A program made the position numbers and the translations under genes. Under the pieces are notes generated by a model. That model had not been told where the DNA came from. It was given only the letters and a program-made list of their open reading frames with translations, and made no database searches. From Xenopus tropicalis (taxonomy: Eukaryota; Chordata; Amphibia; Anura; Pipidae): a DNA stretch of 64,000 nucleotides. The stretch lies in assembly GCF_000004195.4 (NCBI RefSeq), contig NC_030681.2:28100982-28164981 (forward strand), given 5' to 3'. This document shows positions 21,401 to 29,102 of this stretch, one piece after another (position 1 is the first letter of the stretch; each line of letters begins with the position of its first letter).

Positions 21401-22925
21401 TAGAAGTTTGCTGTGTCTAGATCAAAGAAGTATCAACCATTGCCGTAGATGCAGGGAACTCGAGTTAAACACAGGTTACTATTGCAAACATAGCACACAA
21501 CCCATTTTTCACATTAGAAGCTAAAGAGAACAATTTGTGATTCATTCTTAATGTTTTTCTTATCCATAGACATGTATGGAGAGGAGGATGGGACAGTGCC
21601 GGCAACCTTTCAGGTTTATTATATGATTGGTTGGAAGCCACATGAGTCGCAGGTAACCATCTAGATTTAATTTTAAATGCCGTAATATAGGATGTGCATT
21701 TCCTTGTGCCCTCAGTGTATAGTAAAAAGACAACAGTGTCTTAGTGTACCCCCCATGGCATCTTACTAAAATGACCTGTGCAACTAGCTATAGCTGGGAC
21801 TGTGTAGTTTTTGTTGTCTAGAAGGTGAAGACCTTATCTGACATGGTCTTTTAGGATATGCCTGGGCTAGGGCACAGCCAGCTTTTCTCTGTGCTATTTC
21901 AGAAATGTATTTGTGGGCAGATAGACATTCCTGTTATAATCTTGACCTTGCACAGCTGAGGATTGTATGCGGCACTGCAGTACTAAATATTGCCAGATTC
22001 GGAGCAGGTCCTCAAAGGGCACGAGCTGTAAGCAGTCCTTTTCATAACCCGTCCAATTACATTTGTTTATTTTAGCTTGCGCCTCTCTATTTGCTACTCT
22101 CGCCTTCATGAATTATTTATAACTGGTCATCTGCAATTAAAGGAGAAGGAAAGGTAGAAACTTAGTAAGTAAGCTTTATCAGAAAGGTCTATGTAAATAC
22201 AGCCATAAGCACTCACAGTAATGCTACACTGAGTCCTCTGTCAAAAGAAACACAGGATTTCTAGTCTCTTTTTTTGTAAACATGATCCCATCCCTGTGAT
22301 GGATGATCTGAGGTAAAAAAGCTACTTGCTAAAAGCTAAAATTGCAGCTGCTATCTTAAGCAAACTGAGAAAGCTTCTGAAACTGTTTACTCAGGTATGG
22401 TAATGGTTTCTGCAGAATAAATATATTGTTCTAGACAATAATGTGGCAAATCTATTAGCAGTAAGGGCTCTGGCACACGGGGAGATTAGTCGCCCGCGAC
22501 AAAACTCCCTGTTCGCGGGCGACTAATCTCCCCGAGTTGCCATCACCTGCCATCCCACCGGTGAAAATGTAAGTTGCCGGTGGGATGGCACACGCGGCGG
22601 CGCGATTTCGGCAAATCGCCGAAGTTGCCTCGCGAGGCTTTTTCGGTGATTTGCAGAAATCGCGCCGCCGCGTGTGCCATCCTACCGGCAACTTACACTT
22701 TCGCCGGTTTTGTCACGGGCGACTAATCTCCCCGTGTGCCAGAGCCCTTAAAGGCCAAAATGACTTTCCTTCTCCTTTAATGAAACACAGTAAATATTGT
22801 TTAACTTCTAATTGACCATTGTTCTCTAGGCCAAGCCAGCCAAGAGGGGTTCTGCTACTGTATCTTTTGGTGATTTGAAAAAAGTGAAGGAGATAGTATC
22901 TGAAACAAGAACAGAAGAAAAATAG
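1239..22925 (+). CDS. ndufaf5: NADH:ubiquinone oxidoreductase complex I assembly factor 5 (11 coding exons)
   Basis: Mitochondrial matrix protein of the class I S-adenosylmethionine methyltransferase fold. Family knowledge: it acts early in complex I assembly by hydroxylating an arginine of NDUFS7. Exons: 1239-1592, 2078-2118, 2942-3005, 5151-5198, 5277-5380, 11086-11125, 15839-16036, 16817-16877, 20678-20761, 21570-21652 and 22830-22925. All introns are GT-AG and all phases join, giving 1173 nt, or 390 residues from the first ATG. Visible signatures are [16 protein letters not shown], the SAM-binding loop [62 protein letters not shown] and [12 protein letters not shown]. These follow human NDUFAF5 almost colinearly. 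The first ATG gives a long N-terminus; an in-frame ATG at 1422 would give 329 residues, closer to the human 345. The gene is intact and heavily loaded with intronic transposons. Confidence 0.95.
2078..2118 (+). CDS. ndufaf5: ndufaf5 coding exon 2
   Basis: A 41-nt exon encoding [13 protein letters not shown] plus two bases of an arginine codon. It has acceptor tatgcag and donor gtaaga. The peptide matches the human segment around RIADRVYDI. Confidence 0.93.
2471..2680. repeat. Foldback MITE in intron 2
   Basis: The left arm (2471-2575) and the right arm (2575-2680) are imperfect inverted copies. For example, TTTTCCACTGGCAACAAT on the left matches the reverse complement of the TTGCCGGTGGAAAA segment near 2640. 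This is a nonautonomous hairpin element of unknown superfamily. Confidence 0.6.
2942..3005 (+). CDS. ndufaf5: ndufaf5 coding exon 3 (SAM-binding motif I)
   Basis: A 64-nt exon encoding [21 protein letters not shown]. It contains the glycine-rich DxGxGxG loop that binds S-adenosylmethionine in this fold. The donor is gtaagt. The human copy reads LDLGCGRGY, so one cysteine is a serine here. Confidence 0.95.
3228..3496 (+). repeat. Palindromic 'caggtat...atacctg' MITE, copy 1 (degraded)
   Basis: The ends GGTATTGGACCTCTTATCT and ATCCTATACCTGTAT are inverted. The core carries TTAAGTCTACTAAAAATAAT and ATTAATTATATCTTAGTTG, shared with copies at about 24.3, 35.7, 38.4 and 52.2 kb. It is a nonautonomous DNA element and its superfamily was not determined. 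Confidence 0.65.
3715..3951 (-). repeat. 3' untranslated part of the Penelope-like element
   Basis: Lies just after the antisense ORF. On the minus strand it reads CTGAAGAAGCCACTCGGATG followed by AGTGGTGAAACG (about 3742-3776), a sequence typical of vertebrate Penelope-like 3' regions. It probably belongs to the same insertion; its outer edge near 3715 is approximate. Confidence 0.5.
3952..4707 (-). pseudogene. Penelope-like element fragment with GIY-YIG endonuclease domain (5' truncated)
   Basis: An open frame of 251 codons. Homology to Penelope-like retroelements is recognisable from about residue 21 (RAETVASN) onward. It covers the linker with [10 protein letters not shown], then a GIY-YIG endonuclease: VYAVQC (130-135) stands for the GIY strand, LYIGET (142-147) for YIG, followed by CKRMAQHRR with the catalytic arginine near 154, a conserved glutamate near 197-202 and N214 in EKPSLN. 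The cysteines in CSEEC resemble the CCHH-type Penelope endonucleases. The upstream reverse transcriptase is absent, so this is a 5'-truncated insertion in intron 3 of ndufaf5, antisense to the gene. The frame is unbroken, which suggests a fairly recent insertion, but it cannot be autonomous. Confidence 0.8.
4695..4857. mobile_element. Short decayed hAT-like element
   Basis: Begins CAGTGCTGTACAACT and ends ACAACCCTG. The flanks CTGTAGTC and CTGTAGGT agree at six of eight bases, as for a decayed 8-bp target duplication. The left end matches other hAT termini in the window. Confidence 0.4.
5151..5198 (+). CDS. ndufaf5: ndufaf5 coding exon 4
   Basis: A 48-nt exon (16 codons) encoding [16 protein letters not shown], with the acidic residue of motif II (HAD). 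It is preceded by a long CT-rich polypyrimidine tract ending in tgtag and followed by gtaaga. Confidence 0.94.
5277..5380 (+). CDS. ndufaf5: ndufaf5 coding exon 5
   Basis: A 104-nt exon encoding [18 protein letters not shown] and [16 protein letters not shown]. It ends in AG, which completes a serine codon with exon 6. The donor GAG|gtatta is weak compared with the other exons. The ORF read without splicing runs into the intron as RYYYSFLY and stops. Confidence 0.94.
5581..5880 (+). repeat. Dispersed repeat family A, copy 1
   Basis: Shares ACATTCTGTGCATTAAGCTA, CAAGCTGGCCAACTA, TCATTAAGAATTCTACTGCT and a GTGGTCACAGCC segment with copies at about 36.7, 37.3, 45.1 and 45.8 kb. No terminal inverted repeat, target duplication or ORF was found, so the family is unclassified. 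Confidence 0.6.
6333..7357 (+). mobile_element. hAT-type element with perfect 8-bp target duplication
   Basis: The termini CAGTGCTGTCCAACT and AGTTGGACAGCACTG are perfect inverted repeats, flanked on both sides by ATCTAGAT (6325-6332 and 7358-7365). The 1,025-bp body has no transposase. It carries a GC-rich minisatellite (6495-6950) and segments such as GGTGTGAACA. A longer relative in the opposite orientation lies at 40980-42848. It sits in intron 5 of ndufaf5. Confidence 0.9.
6495..6950 (+). repeat. Minisatellite inside the hAT element
   Basis: Irregular tandem units built from GTGTGCCATACTCTGCCTG and CCCTACCCTGCCT, with variants containing TTTCACTGTGTGTGCC. The overlapping open frames here (repeats of [11 protein letters not shown] type) are a by-product of the repeat, not genes. 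Confidence 0.9.
7368..7832 (+). repeat. Dispersed repeat fragment (family C)
   Basis: Contains ACATTAGAGGGGATTATAGG, TGTTAATGCCTATAAGAGGG and CTGGATGAGTTCTTGAACAA. It resembles a high-copy amphibian repeat from memory, and a distant relative in the opposite orientation appears at about 26.07-26.27 kb. Its class is uncertain. Confidence 0.4.
7833..8367 (+). repeat. 34-bp tandem repeat
   Basis: About 14 nearly identical copies of a 34-bp unit containing GTGAGTGGATAGATAGGTCA, then two degenerate units with TTTATATATGTAATTAATAG. It continues directly from the 3' part of the preceding dispersed repeat, so it is probably an expansion of that element's tail. Confidence 0.93.
8379..8519 (+). repeat. 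Small palindromic MITE (family B)
   Basis: Contains GGGATTTTTAGAAGTGTATT near one end and TTAAGCTCTAAACTCACATT near the other. The same sequence in inverted orientation is at 40841-40979. Confidence 0.55.
8521..10427 (+). mobile_element. MITE carrying a 52-bp satellite array
   Basis: The outer ends GGGCCAGATTAATTAAAGT and ACTTTAATGAATGTGCCCC are imperfect inverted repeats. The arms are rich in CGAAA/TTTCG sequence. Between them lies an array of about 29 units of 52 bp. A relative at 43212-44790 has the same arrangement, and an isolated arm without satellite is at 36052-36235. It sits in intron 5 of ndufaf5. Confidence 0.8.
8733..10223 (+). repeat. 52-bp satellite array 1 (about 28.7 copies)
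   Basis: The unit contains CTCAATGGCACTCTGCAGCT, CCAACCCGGCCCAAGG and AAAGTCTCCCATAGGG. Copies differ at a few positions (CCCGG/CCTGG, GGGCTC/GGACTC). One unit near 9180 lacks 9 bp. Because 52 is not a multiple of three, reading frames through it are broken and none looks coding. Confidence 0.97.
10430..11085. other. Distal part of ndufaf5 intron 5
   Basis: AT-rich intronic sequence. No repeat family or other feature was recognised apart from the acceptor of exon 6. Confidence 0.5.
11086..11125 (+). CDS. ndufaf5: ndufaf5 coding exon 6
   Basis: A 40-nt exon after a C/T-rich acceptor (ccttgtag), encoding [13 protein letters not shown] and ending in gtgagt. Its short length makes it easy to miss. 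It is identified by exact colinearity with the [13 protein letters not shown] block of human NDUFAF5 and by the matching phase on both sides. Confidence 0.94.
11126..12295. other. ndufaf5 intron 6, proximal part
   Basis: Nothing recognisable over most of it. Near 12115-12150 there is a short run of ATGC-rich alternating sequence (CATATGCAAATGCGTGCATA). Confidence 0.45.
12297..12468. repeat. Palindromic MITE (family D), copy 1
   Basis: Both arms read ATTTATCAACACTGGGCA inward, followed by TTTGCCAGTGGGCAGTAACC, with a short divergent centre. A more decayed relative lies at 16987-17167. Confidence 0.75.
12727..14275 (+). mobile_element. Tc1/mariner-type transposon, nearly full length
   Basis: The ends CAGTGGCTTGCAAAAGTATT and AATACTTTTGCAAGCCACTG are perfect inverted repeats, bounded by TA on both sides (12725-12726 and 14276-14277). 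Beyond the tips, the inverted repeats extend roughly 190 bp with few mismatches (the same TTTTTACAAATAAATAACTG region near the left and right inner ends). It contains one transposase reading frame. Length 1,549 bp, in intron 6 of ndufaf5 and in the same orientation as the gene. Confidence 0.93.
13096..14058 (+). pseudogene. Tc1-like transposase with one nonsense codon and a small deletion
   Basis: Reads as 320 codons with a single in-frame TAG at 13348-13350. Before it is the paired-type DNA-binding region ([20 protein letters not shown], then the GRPPKLT linker). After it comes the catalytic core: [11 protein letters not shown] with the first aspartate, [11 protein letters not shown] with the second, and [11 protein letters not shown] with the glutamate 34 residues on (DD34E). 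Between SNLT and [10 protein letters not shown] about 19 residues usual for the family are missing, so a roughly 57-bp in-frame deletion is likely. Two lesions make it inactive, but otherwise it is very well preserved, implying recent activity. Confidence 0.92.
14508..14595. repeat. Fragment of a 'ccatacacg' MITE
   Basis: AAGGTTGCCATACACGCTAA resembles the end of the element at 46527, which starts GGTCCCCATACACGGGCC. Only one end is seen. Confidence 0.35.
15045..15160. repeat. Long hairpin with about 45-bp arms
   Basis: The left arm runs from CGGGTGCAGGCACAATGTAG through CCGAAATACACATAAAAACG; the right arm is its inverse, CGTTTTTATGCATATTTCGG through CTACATGTGCCTGCACCC. The loop is about 15 bases. 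It is a foldback element nested in the outer T2. Confidence 0.8.
15301..15685 (+). mobile_element. T2/Kolobok-type MITE, 385 bp
   Basis: Inverted ends TTAAAGGAGAAGGAAAGGCT and AGCCTTTCCTTCTCCTTTAA, with TTAA at both edges. Inside are small hairpins, AAGTCACTTGGGGGTGCC with its inverse and ACCCCGGGCTGGTGC with its inverse, and a CTACTGCGCATGCACC stretch. Close relatives are at 37595-38015 and, decayed, at 32862-33113. Confidence 0.9.
15839..16036 (+). CDS. ndufaf5: ndufaf5 coding exon 7
   Basis: The largest internal exon (198 nt, 66 codons). It encodes [60 protein letters not shown] and FNMLTV. It is very similar to human. The donor is gtaatg, and a short hAT element begins only 35 bp downstream. 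Confidence 0.96.
16071..16226 (+). mobile_element. Short hAT-type MITE
   Basis: A 156-bp element with ends CAGGCCTGGACTGAG and ATTCTGGGCCTG. The flanks CTCCCCAC and CTCCCCAT agree at seven of eight positions. It lies 35 bp after the exon 7 donor. Confidence 0.75.
16817..16877 (+). CDS. ndufaf5: ndufaf5 coding exon 8
   Basis: A 61-nt exon encoding [20 protein letters not shown] plus one base. It has acceptor tgtgcag and donor gtaagt. Confidence 0.95.
16987..17167. repeat. Palindromic MITE (family D), copy 2, decayed
   Basis: Shares GCACCTGGACAGTAACCTAT, ACCAATGAAATG and a CAGCTGGCTGAACAAAGC core with the copy at 12297-12468. Confidence 0.55.
17170..18330. other. Intron 8 sequence without recognised features
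   Basis: No exon, intact element or strong motif was recognised. A T-rich run lies at 17840-17853. Confidence 0.45.
18337..18408 (+). repeat. (TA)n(CA)n microsatellite
   Basis: An alternating TA tract passes directly into a CA tract. Spurious reading frames (IYIYIY) cross it. Confidence 0.97.
18522..18712. repeat. Palindromic MITE 'agggcaaagacacac'
   Basis: Begins AGGGCAAAGACACACAGGGC and ends CCCGTGTGTCTTCGCCCTTA. The body holds alternating sense and antisense ATTAGTCG/CGACTAAT motifs. It is related to the inner element at 22462-22750 and the fragment at 53330-53410. Confidence 0.75.
18713..20677. other. Intron 8, distal part; possible noncoding conserved segment at 19240-19460
   Basis: No exon was found. 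The stretch 19270-19450 looks unique and is dense in homeodomain and octamer-like words (ATTTGCATCA, CTATTAATTAT, TCAATAATTAGG). That is the only reason to suspect regulatory function. Confidence 0.3.
20678..20761 (+). CDS. ndufaf5: ndufaf5 coding exon 9
   Basis: An 84-nt exon encoding [20 protein letters not shown] and IAAAAIYQ, matching the human [11 protein letters not shown] block. It has acceptor atttcag and donor gtaaca. Confidence 0.95.
21105..21325 (+). repeat. Ancient dispersed repeat
   Basis: GCGCTTACAATCTAAGG, TTTTTGGATTGTGGAAGGAA and GCTGGAATCAATCTCAGGAC are the worn landmarks of an old vertebrate repeat whose other part is seen at 43025-43205. Its class was not determined. Confidence 0.45.
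21570..21652 (+). CDS. ndufaf5: ndufaf5 coding exon 10
   Basis: An 83-nt exon encoding [20 protein letters not shown] and GWKPHESQ. It has acceptor tccatag and donor gtaacc. Confidence 0.95.
22137..22780 (+). mobile_element. T2/Kolobok-type MITE interrupted by a second MITE
   Basis: Starts TTAAAGGAGAAGGAAAGGTA and ends ACTTTCCTTCTCCTTTAA with TTAA at both edges. The inner insertion at 22462-22750 occupies nearly half of it. It is located in intron 10, just before the last ndufaf5 exon. Confidence 0.85.
22462..22750. mobile_element. Inner MITE with near-perfect long inverted ends
   Basis: TAAGGGCTCTGGCACACGGG at the left faces its exact complement CCCGTGTGCCAGAGCCCTTA at the right. Further inside, GGCGACTAATCTCCCC and ATCCCACCGG/CGATTTCGG blocks pair again, giving a multi-hairpin, CpG-rich element. 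Confidence 0.85.
22830..22925 (+). CDS. ndufaf5: ndufaf5 terminal coding exon 11
   Basis: Encodes [20 protein letters not shown] and the charged C-terminus [11 protein letters not shown], then TAG at 22923-22925. The human tail after SFGEL is different, so the last dozen residues are poorly conserved. A MITE ends about 50 bp upstream of this exon. Confidence 0.93.
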   Translation, partial: AKPAKRGSATVSFGDLKKVKEIVSETRTEEK

Positions 22926-23001
22926 TGGTGCTTGCCTTTCCTTCCAGAGTTCTACATAAGAAAAAGGAGTCTCAGTATGTGAAGTATTTATTTTCTATGA
23001 A

Positions 23002-23007
23002 AATAAA
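23002..23007 (+). terminator. ndufaf5: ndufaf5 polyadenylation signal
   Basis: AATAAA lies 77 bp after the stop codon, in an AT-rich stretch followed by T and A runs. This would give a very short 3' UTR of about 100 nt. Confidence 0.75.
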
Positions 23008-23833
23008 GTAATAAAATTAGATATTATGTTTTTTTAAAAAAAAGCTTTGTTTTTATGTGAAAATGTTTTTCTGATTATGGGGGAGTTTTACTGATCTTGT
23101 ATTATTCTTGCAAATGTTGCACTCATTCAATGTTCATCATCTGTGGCAAGATTTAATTGCGTTTCTTAGCAATTTTCACAACCTCGAAAGCACTCAAAAC
23201 TTTTGGGGGATTTGCACAATATTTCGATTGAATGAAAAAAGTCTTGACAAACCTCAACTGCGTGGGGCACACAAATAATTCAGCTGAAACCCACAGTGAT
23301 GTTCCCATTTGTTTGAATAAATCTCAGTGGGTTTCAGGTCATGATTTTTTTTTTTTTTGCCAAAATACTGAGATTTGATATGCTTAATAATTCCTTTGGG
23401 ATAAAGCATTTTGCACTCATGCTGTTGCTAAACAAACATCCTAAACAAAAGTCTGTTTCAGGACCCGTTTACTAATGTCCTCATTACCTATCTGTATCGG
23501 CACCCATGCACTTATATTGTAGATAAACTCTCGGTAACAGTCATCCATCTATTAGTGATGTGCAGGTTGGCAAAAAGTCGATTTGCACCTGGCCCTAACC
23601 TGCCCATGCCTAACTACCTACCTTTATTTATAGACCTGACACATCCCAAAGGGTGTGGGGCAGATCAGATGGGCACTTATAAATAGAGGCTGTGTGGATG
23701 TTGGCCCAAACTCACCCAACCTACATGTTACTATCATCTATATATGCAGATAAATTATTTGTAGTAGCATTTATCCACCTATATATGCAGATAAGCTATC
23801 TGCATTTATTGACTAGATGCATGAGTGGACCTT

Positions 23834-24246
23834 TTAAAGGAACAGTAACATCAAAAAATTCAAGCGTATAAAAGAAATTCCAATATAATGTACTGTTGCC
23901 CTGCACTGGTACAATTGGTGTGTTTGCCTCGGAAACACTACTATAGTTTACATAAAGAAAAATGCTGTGTATCCATGGGGGCAGCCATTCAAAGGAGAAA
24001 AGGCACAGGTTACATAGCAGATAACAGATAAAACACTATTGTATTATATCTGCTATGTAACCTGTGCCTTTTCTCCTTTTTTCTAGCTTGAATGGCTGCC
24101 CCCATGGCTACACAGCAGGGTATTTAAATAAGCTATAGTAGTGTTACTGTAGCAAACACACCAGTTTTACCAGTGCAGGGCAACAATGCATTATATTTCA
24201 TTTACTTTATAAAGTTTTCATTTTTTTGGTGTTACTGTTCCTTTAA
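23834..24246. mobile_element. T2/Kolobok-type MITE, palindromic
   Basis: Inverted ends TTAAAGGAACAGTAACATCA and GGTGTTACTGTTCCTTTAA, with TTAA at both edges. The arms are complementary almost to the centre (AAAGGCACAGGTTACATAGC against its inverse). Confidence 0.88.
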
Positions 24247-24298
24247 AATCCTGCCCCTCCTGCTTGAATTGGTCAGTATTATATCATGTGTATATGAT

Positions 24299-24598
24299 CT
24301 ACTATTTGGAGCTTGGGACCTGGGATTTGCCAGATAAGGCACATTTCTGTAATTTTAATCGCCATACCTTAAGTCTGCTAAAAATCATTTAAACATTAAA
24401 TAAAACCAATAGGATTGTTTTGCCCCCAGTATGAATTCATGCAGCTTAGTTTCCATCAAGTACTGTTTTATTATTACAATAAAATAATTTTTTAAAATTT
24501 AAAAGTATTTATTTAAAATGGACCCTATGGGAGATGGCCTTCCCATAATTCAAAGTCTGGATAACAGGTTTCTGGATAAGGAATCCCATACCTGTACT
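24299..24598 (+). repeat. Palindromic 'caggtat...atacctg' MITE, copy 2
   Basis: Shares GACCTGGGATTTGCCAGATA, CCATACCTTAAGTCTGCTAA and the closing TAAGGAATCCCATACCTGTA with the other copies. Confidence 0.75.
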
Positions 24599-24699
24599 GT
24601 TAAAAACTCTTATTTGCTGAGCCTCTGATCCCAGGATATCCAGATAAGAGGTCCCTTTAATAATTGACTGTTAAGATTATGGAAGAGCTTCGGGGATCT

Positions 24700-24990
24700 G
24701 TCAACTTGTAACTACATGGTAAACAAATCTGTCACCAGAAGAGCAGCCTTGGCCTCAGCTCTGTTTTCTACTTTAACAAGAGTGAAATTCACATTTGCAA
24801 ATAACCTCATTAACAATTAGTTCTGATTAATATTTATAGACAGCCCATTAATGAACACATCTGAGCAGTCTTGATAGACTTCCAGTTTGTTACGTTCTAA
24901 ATTGGACAAGTTGCCTAGGAATGCACAATTACCCAGCAAGGTGATTACTTGCTTTATTAGATGGGAAAGATAGAGCTGTCTCCTTAATGG
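24700..24990. other. Unique AT-rich intergenic segment
   Basis: Non-repetitive by inspection, with TAAT-type words (CATTAACAATTAGTTCTGAT). It could be a noncoding regulatory element downstream of ndufaf5, but only the word content points that way. Confidence 0.25.
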
Positions 24991-25466
24991 CATCTTTTTA
25001 TCACTGCCTGTCTAACAAATTTCCTACTCCATTATAGGATGATTTGGAAAATTAAAATCTATGATACAGTTAAATGGCTATCGGCTGTGGCCTCAAGCCA
25101 ATTCTCAGACTGTCAATCAACTTATTAGAAAACAATGGTGAAATGTGTAGCACAATATGGCTGGCTGCCTGCACTTCATTTCTCCATGGCCTTAATACTC
25201 CCACCACAATGCAAAGCTTCTCAGCAAATGTTGGTGTCCCCAAGCCCAGCAAAATAGAGCTTCATAAGATGGTAACACCCCTGTTACAATATTATTGTTT
25301 TGTATAACAGAAATAATTGGTAATACTTTAAATAATTTATACTTTAAAATAGGAGCACAGTGTCGAACCCTACCTCTCAAACAGCGGCAGTCATACCACC
25401 CTATCTGCCTCTTACTGCATCCCATAGCAATTTTTTTGGAATTGCAGTACCAGAAACACATTTTAA

Positions 25467-25663
25467 ATAGGGATGCACTAAATCCAATTTTTACATTCAG
25501 CCGAATATCAAATCTTCCAAAATAGATTTGGCCAAATCTGAATGTTAATTTGCATATTTGCACATTTAAAGTTTTCCAGAGCTTTAAATTCAAATGACTA
25601 AGGGCATCCTCAAAAAAGTGCTGGGATTTGGCTAAATCCTGTATTGGGTACATCCCTAGCTTT
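25467..25663 (+). repeat. Palindromic 'agggatgcac' MITE, copy 1
   Basis: Begins TAGGGATGCACTAAATCCAA and ends CTGTATTGGGTACATCCCTA, with a diverged inner palindrome of GATTTGGCC/GGCCAAATC type. A relative is at 33229-33488. Confidence 0.65.
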
Positions 25664-27986
25664 AGACAGATTCTGAAGGGTAGTGGCAGTAAAAACAGAC
25701 TTTGTGACATTAGCCTTGATTTATTTTTCTATTGTCCTTTTGTTTTCCTGGGAAGACTTGCTCCCACTTAGCTCCCCTACCTGTCAGTGCCATTAAGAAA
25801 TGTAACTGGTAATTAATCTGATTTGCCAGGAGGTAAAACTGGTGGGAGAAAAGGCAGGTCTGAGCTGTCCATCTAGGACCCCAGATAGAGGGAGGTATCA
25901 CTAGAGGCTTCCAAAATTTACACTGTGCAGAGACTATCCATGGAGGTGCTAAGTGAGGTAAAAATGGTGAGCTCAGCCAACAGGAGAGGCCTAGAGCTCC
26001 CAACTACATGAAGGGACAAACCCACTGGCAGGTAAGTTGCTAGAAGACCAGAAATTGACCATGAGTAATCCTGCCTTAGAACATAGCAACAGAGTAAGAC
26101 ATACGTCCATTAAGTTCAACCATTTATCTCTATATGAATCCTGCCTAACTACTAGTTGATCCAGAGGAAGGCAAAAAAAAACCACGGAAGCCTCTCCAAA
26201 TTGCCTCAGAGGGGGGAAAATTCCTTTCTGACTCCAAGATGGTAATTGGATCAGTCCCTGGATAATTAGAGTTAGAAAATATAATGGACATATAAAAGCG
26301 TGAATACATAAACTATTCCTCACACTGCTTGCAGATTCTGCCTTCACCTGACTCCTCCCCAAACAGTTCTGTAGTATTATCCTGATAGTCAGAAAGCATT
26401 AATGTATTGACACATTTATCAAAACAGCCGACCAATGGACATTTTGCAGGATTATGAGCAGTTGAATTAAGTTCTTTCTATGGGTGTTATGGGAGTTCAG
26501 TTTGCAATATGTTCTACTGGCACTGTCTAAATCAGTATAAAATGTTTGCATGTTACTAGCAATGGTAAATGATTTGTGAATAGGAACTATTGTCATCAGC
26601 ACTAATAAGTAGTATTGTTAGAGGGAATGGAAAGCCTTAAAACAAATGAATGTAAAATTGTGCTGTGCTGTTCTGAGCACTTTTGCTAATTACTTTCATT
26701 ATTTTTTGAGGTTTCATGATATTAGCAATTAACATTGGTAATATAATGCAGCCGAACCAACAGTGCCATCTACTGGTCAGTTCTTCCAACAAGCCTGACC
26801 AATTGGCAGAACATATCAAAGCCATAGAGCCCAGCAGCAAACAAGGGGCCATAAAAAATCCTTAGGGAGGCCACATCCAGCTTTAGTTGGACAGCCTTGG
26901 CTTAGAGAGTCATTAGAATTTCTGTCCTTTTTCTTAACAGGGCAGTGTTAAAAAACTTTTTTTCTCTGAAAATTTCTCCCAGTTGTCAGGGAGAAATGAA
27001 ATAACTGACCAGCAGATGGCACTGTTGTTTAAGTTTATTATATGAGTAGTGTAAAAAACTACTAATATTCTGAAATCTAAAAAAAAATGGCATTGGCAAA
27101 AGTGCTCAGAAGGCAACTCTAAGCAATTTTACATTAGTTTTGATCCTTTCCATTTCCTATAATGAGTCCCAAAGTCTAGCATAGGCATTGCACTGACCCA
27201 AGTACCATTTAGCAGTAGTGGTTTAGTTTATGTGAATATGTGAGTCTCAGACTGCTGTCTCTGCTGTGTCTGGCTGCTTTTATACGATTATTCTTATCTG
27301 CTGATTTCTCCATGCTGCCGTTCAATGTAGTTTCGTGGTGGTGCCTTGCTGAGTAATCATGTAACTGAAGGCAGCTACTATATTAGCTGTTATCATTTTT
27401 AATATGACATTCTGCACTTTTTTCCCTCTATACTGAGTTAATGTCTAAAGGAATATCTTGACACCTGCCAGCTTCATGAGCACATCCAGGTACCTCAAGA
27501 CAGCACTCTGCCCTGAGCCCTGAGATGGAATTTAAAAAAAAAATGAAAGAGGCCAAGGAGTACAGAGATACACACAGGCATAGAAGTTATGAGTTAGTTA
27601 CATCTAGGGGGTATTTTGAAGAAAAGAATGAAAACAGAGCTCACTGCAGTTCACCAGAGGGGAATTTCACAGCTTTTCTATTTACTTGCTTGGGATTTTT
27701 AGCAGAACATTTATCAAAGGGTGAAGAAAGAGCCAAAAAATGCTATCCAAGTGAACTGAGTGAAGGATTTCAGTTTAGCATACTGTAGTGAGTTCTGTTT
27801 TTTACCCTTTGTAAAATATTCCCCTTGGAATATAGAGACATGCTTAGGTGTAGGAGTATATAATATGTATGCAGCAAATACAGAATTCATTTTGGGATTT
27901 AGATGAATGGCAAAAATTTTATTCCAGTCCTGGGTGCCCAGCTAAACCAAATTCAAACAATGAGAGGGTATACAAAGGCTAAAGAA
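25664..27986. other. Intergenic region, mostly featureless
   Basis: No exon was recognised. At 26070-26265 there is a fragment of family C (GATCCAGAGGAAGGCAAAAA, CTGACTCCAAGATGG). Near 26870-26910 AGTTGGACAGCC resembles the right end of a hAT element without a matching left end. Confidence 0.4.
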
Positions 27987-28690
27987 TTAAAGGGGAACTT
28001 AACCCAAACACAACTTGAGCTTTTTGAAAAATAATTTCAAGCAACTTTGCAATATACATCAATAAAAATATATGCAGCCTGTTCATGCTTTTTAATGTAA
28101 TAATATGGTTTGGAACAGTTCCCTGGCCCCCTGTTCCCCTGCTGATCTGACTGACTACTTTGAGACTTAATTGTAACCGTAGTCGATTGTCCTCAGCCTG
28201 CCTTTAGGCTGATGCCACACGAGGCGTAGGGCTGAAATTTTCGGCAAGCGGAAAAACGCTTGCCGAAAAAATCAGCCCTACGCCTGGTGTGGCATCAGCC
28301 TTAGCCTGCATCCTCCAAATCCCTGCACATGTGATGTCAATAAGGAAACGAACATTACAGTGCAATGAATTGTGGGTTTTGTAGTTCCTGCATGCTGTCT
28401 GTAAGCTTTGGAGAAGTTGTTACAATTGTAACATCAATATTTTAGTCCCTCCTCTGACAATACTGCAGAGCCACCCCCACCTCTTTGCAGTTTATGTACC
28501 TAATCCAGTACCAACCACTTCAACTGTGTTATGTTATGTTTATGCAGATTAAGTTGGAATGATACTTGAGTGTCAGCTGAGGAGCTGCTTTTAAAATGAT
28601 TAATATAATATATTAACACTTTTAATATACTCCTATACTTTTTTATACTTCTTTATTTAAGGAGCCTAAAGGGACATGTTTTTTTTTACA
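27987..28690. mobile_element. T2-type element with a nested hairpin MITE
   Basis: Starts TTAAAGGGGAACTTAACCC. The interior TTGTTACAATTGTAACATCA and GTGGGTTTTGTAGTTCCTGC are the reverse complement of parts of the element at 62735-63190, so the two are relatives in opposite orientation. The right edge (near 28660-28690) is approximate. Confidence 0.55.
28206..28306. repeat. 100-bp hairpin MITE nested in the T2-type element
   Basis: TAGGCTGATGCCACACGAGG faces GGTGTGGCATCAGCCTTA. The inner arms CGTAGGGCTGAAATTTTCGG and CCGAAAAAATCAGCCCTACG pair around a short loop. Confidence 0.85.
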
Positions 28691-29102
28691 AAACCCATTT
28701 GTTAATAGTGCCCCTTCAGCAGAACCCTGCATTGAAATCTGTTTTTTAAAAGATGGATTTTGCTACTGTTTCATTCTTTTCAATGGCCCTAAGCCGCTTA
28801 CACTTTTACTTTCATTCTTCCTTCTATGCATCCCTTCACTTTTCTCTTCAGCCTTCCCCTTCAACCCTTTCTCCTGTCCCACCACCTTTTGTTTATTTAT
28901 GTTATCTTCTTCTCTCTCCCTGTCCTGGCTACAGTATATATTCTGTCCATTTACTTTCCCCTCCTTTGTTGTCACTGTACTCTCCACCATCCCTGTCCTT
29001 TCTCTCTACTTTCATTGAATTCTTCACTCACCTTCTGCTCCTGTCTTGCGATTGCCTTACTTTTTAACCAACAAATTAATTAACCCAGACAACTTCCACA
29101 CA

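Noticed and set aside
28753..29067. Serine/leucine-rich 104-codon frame
   Set aside because: Comes from a pyrimidine-rich tract; composition explains the missing stops.
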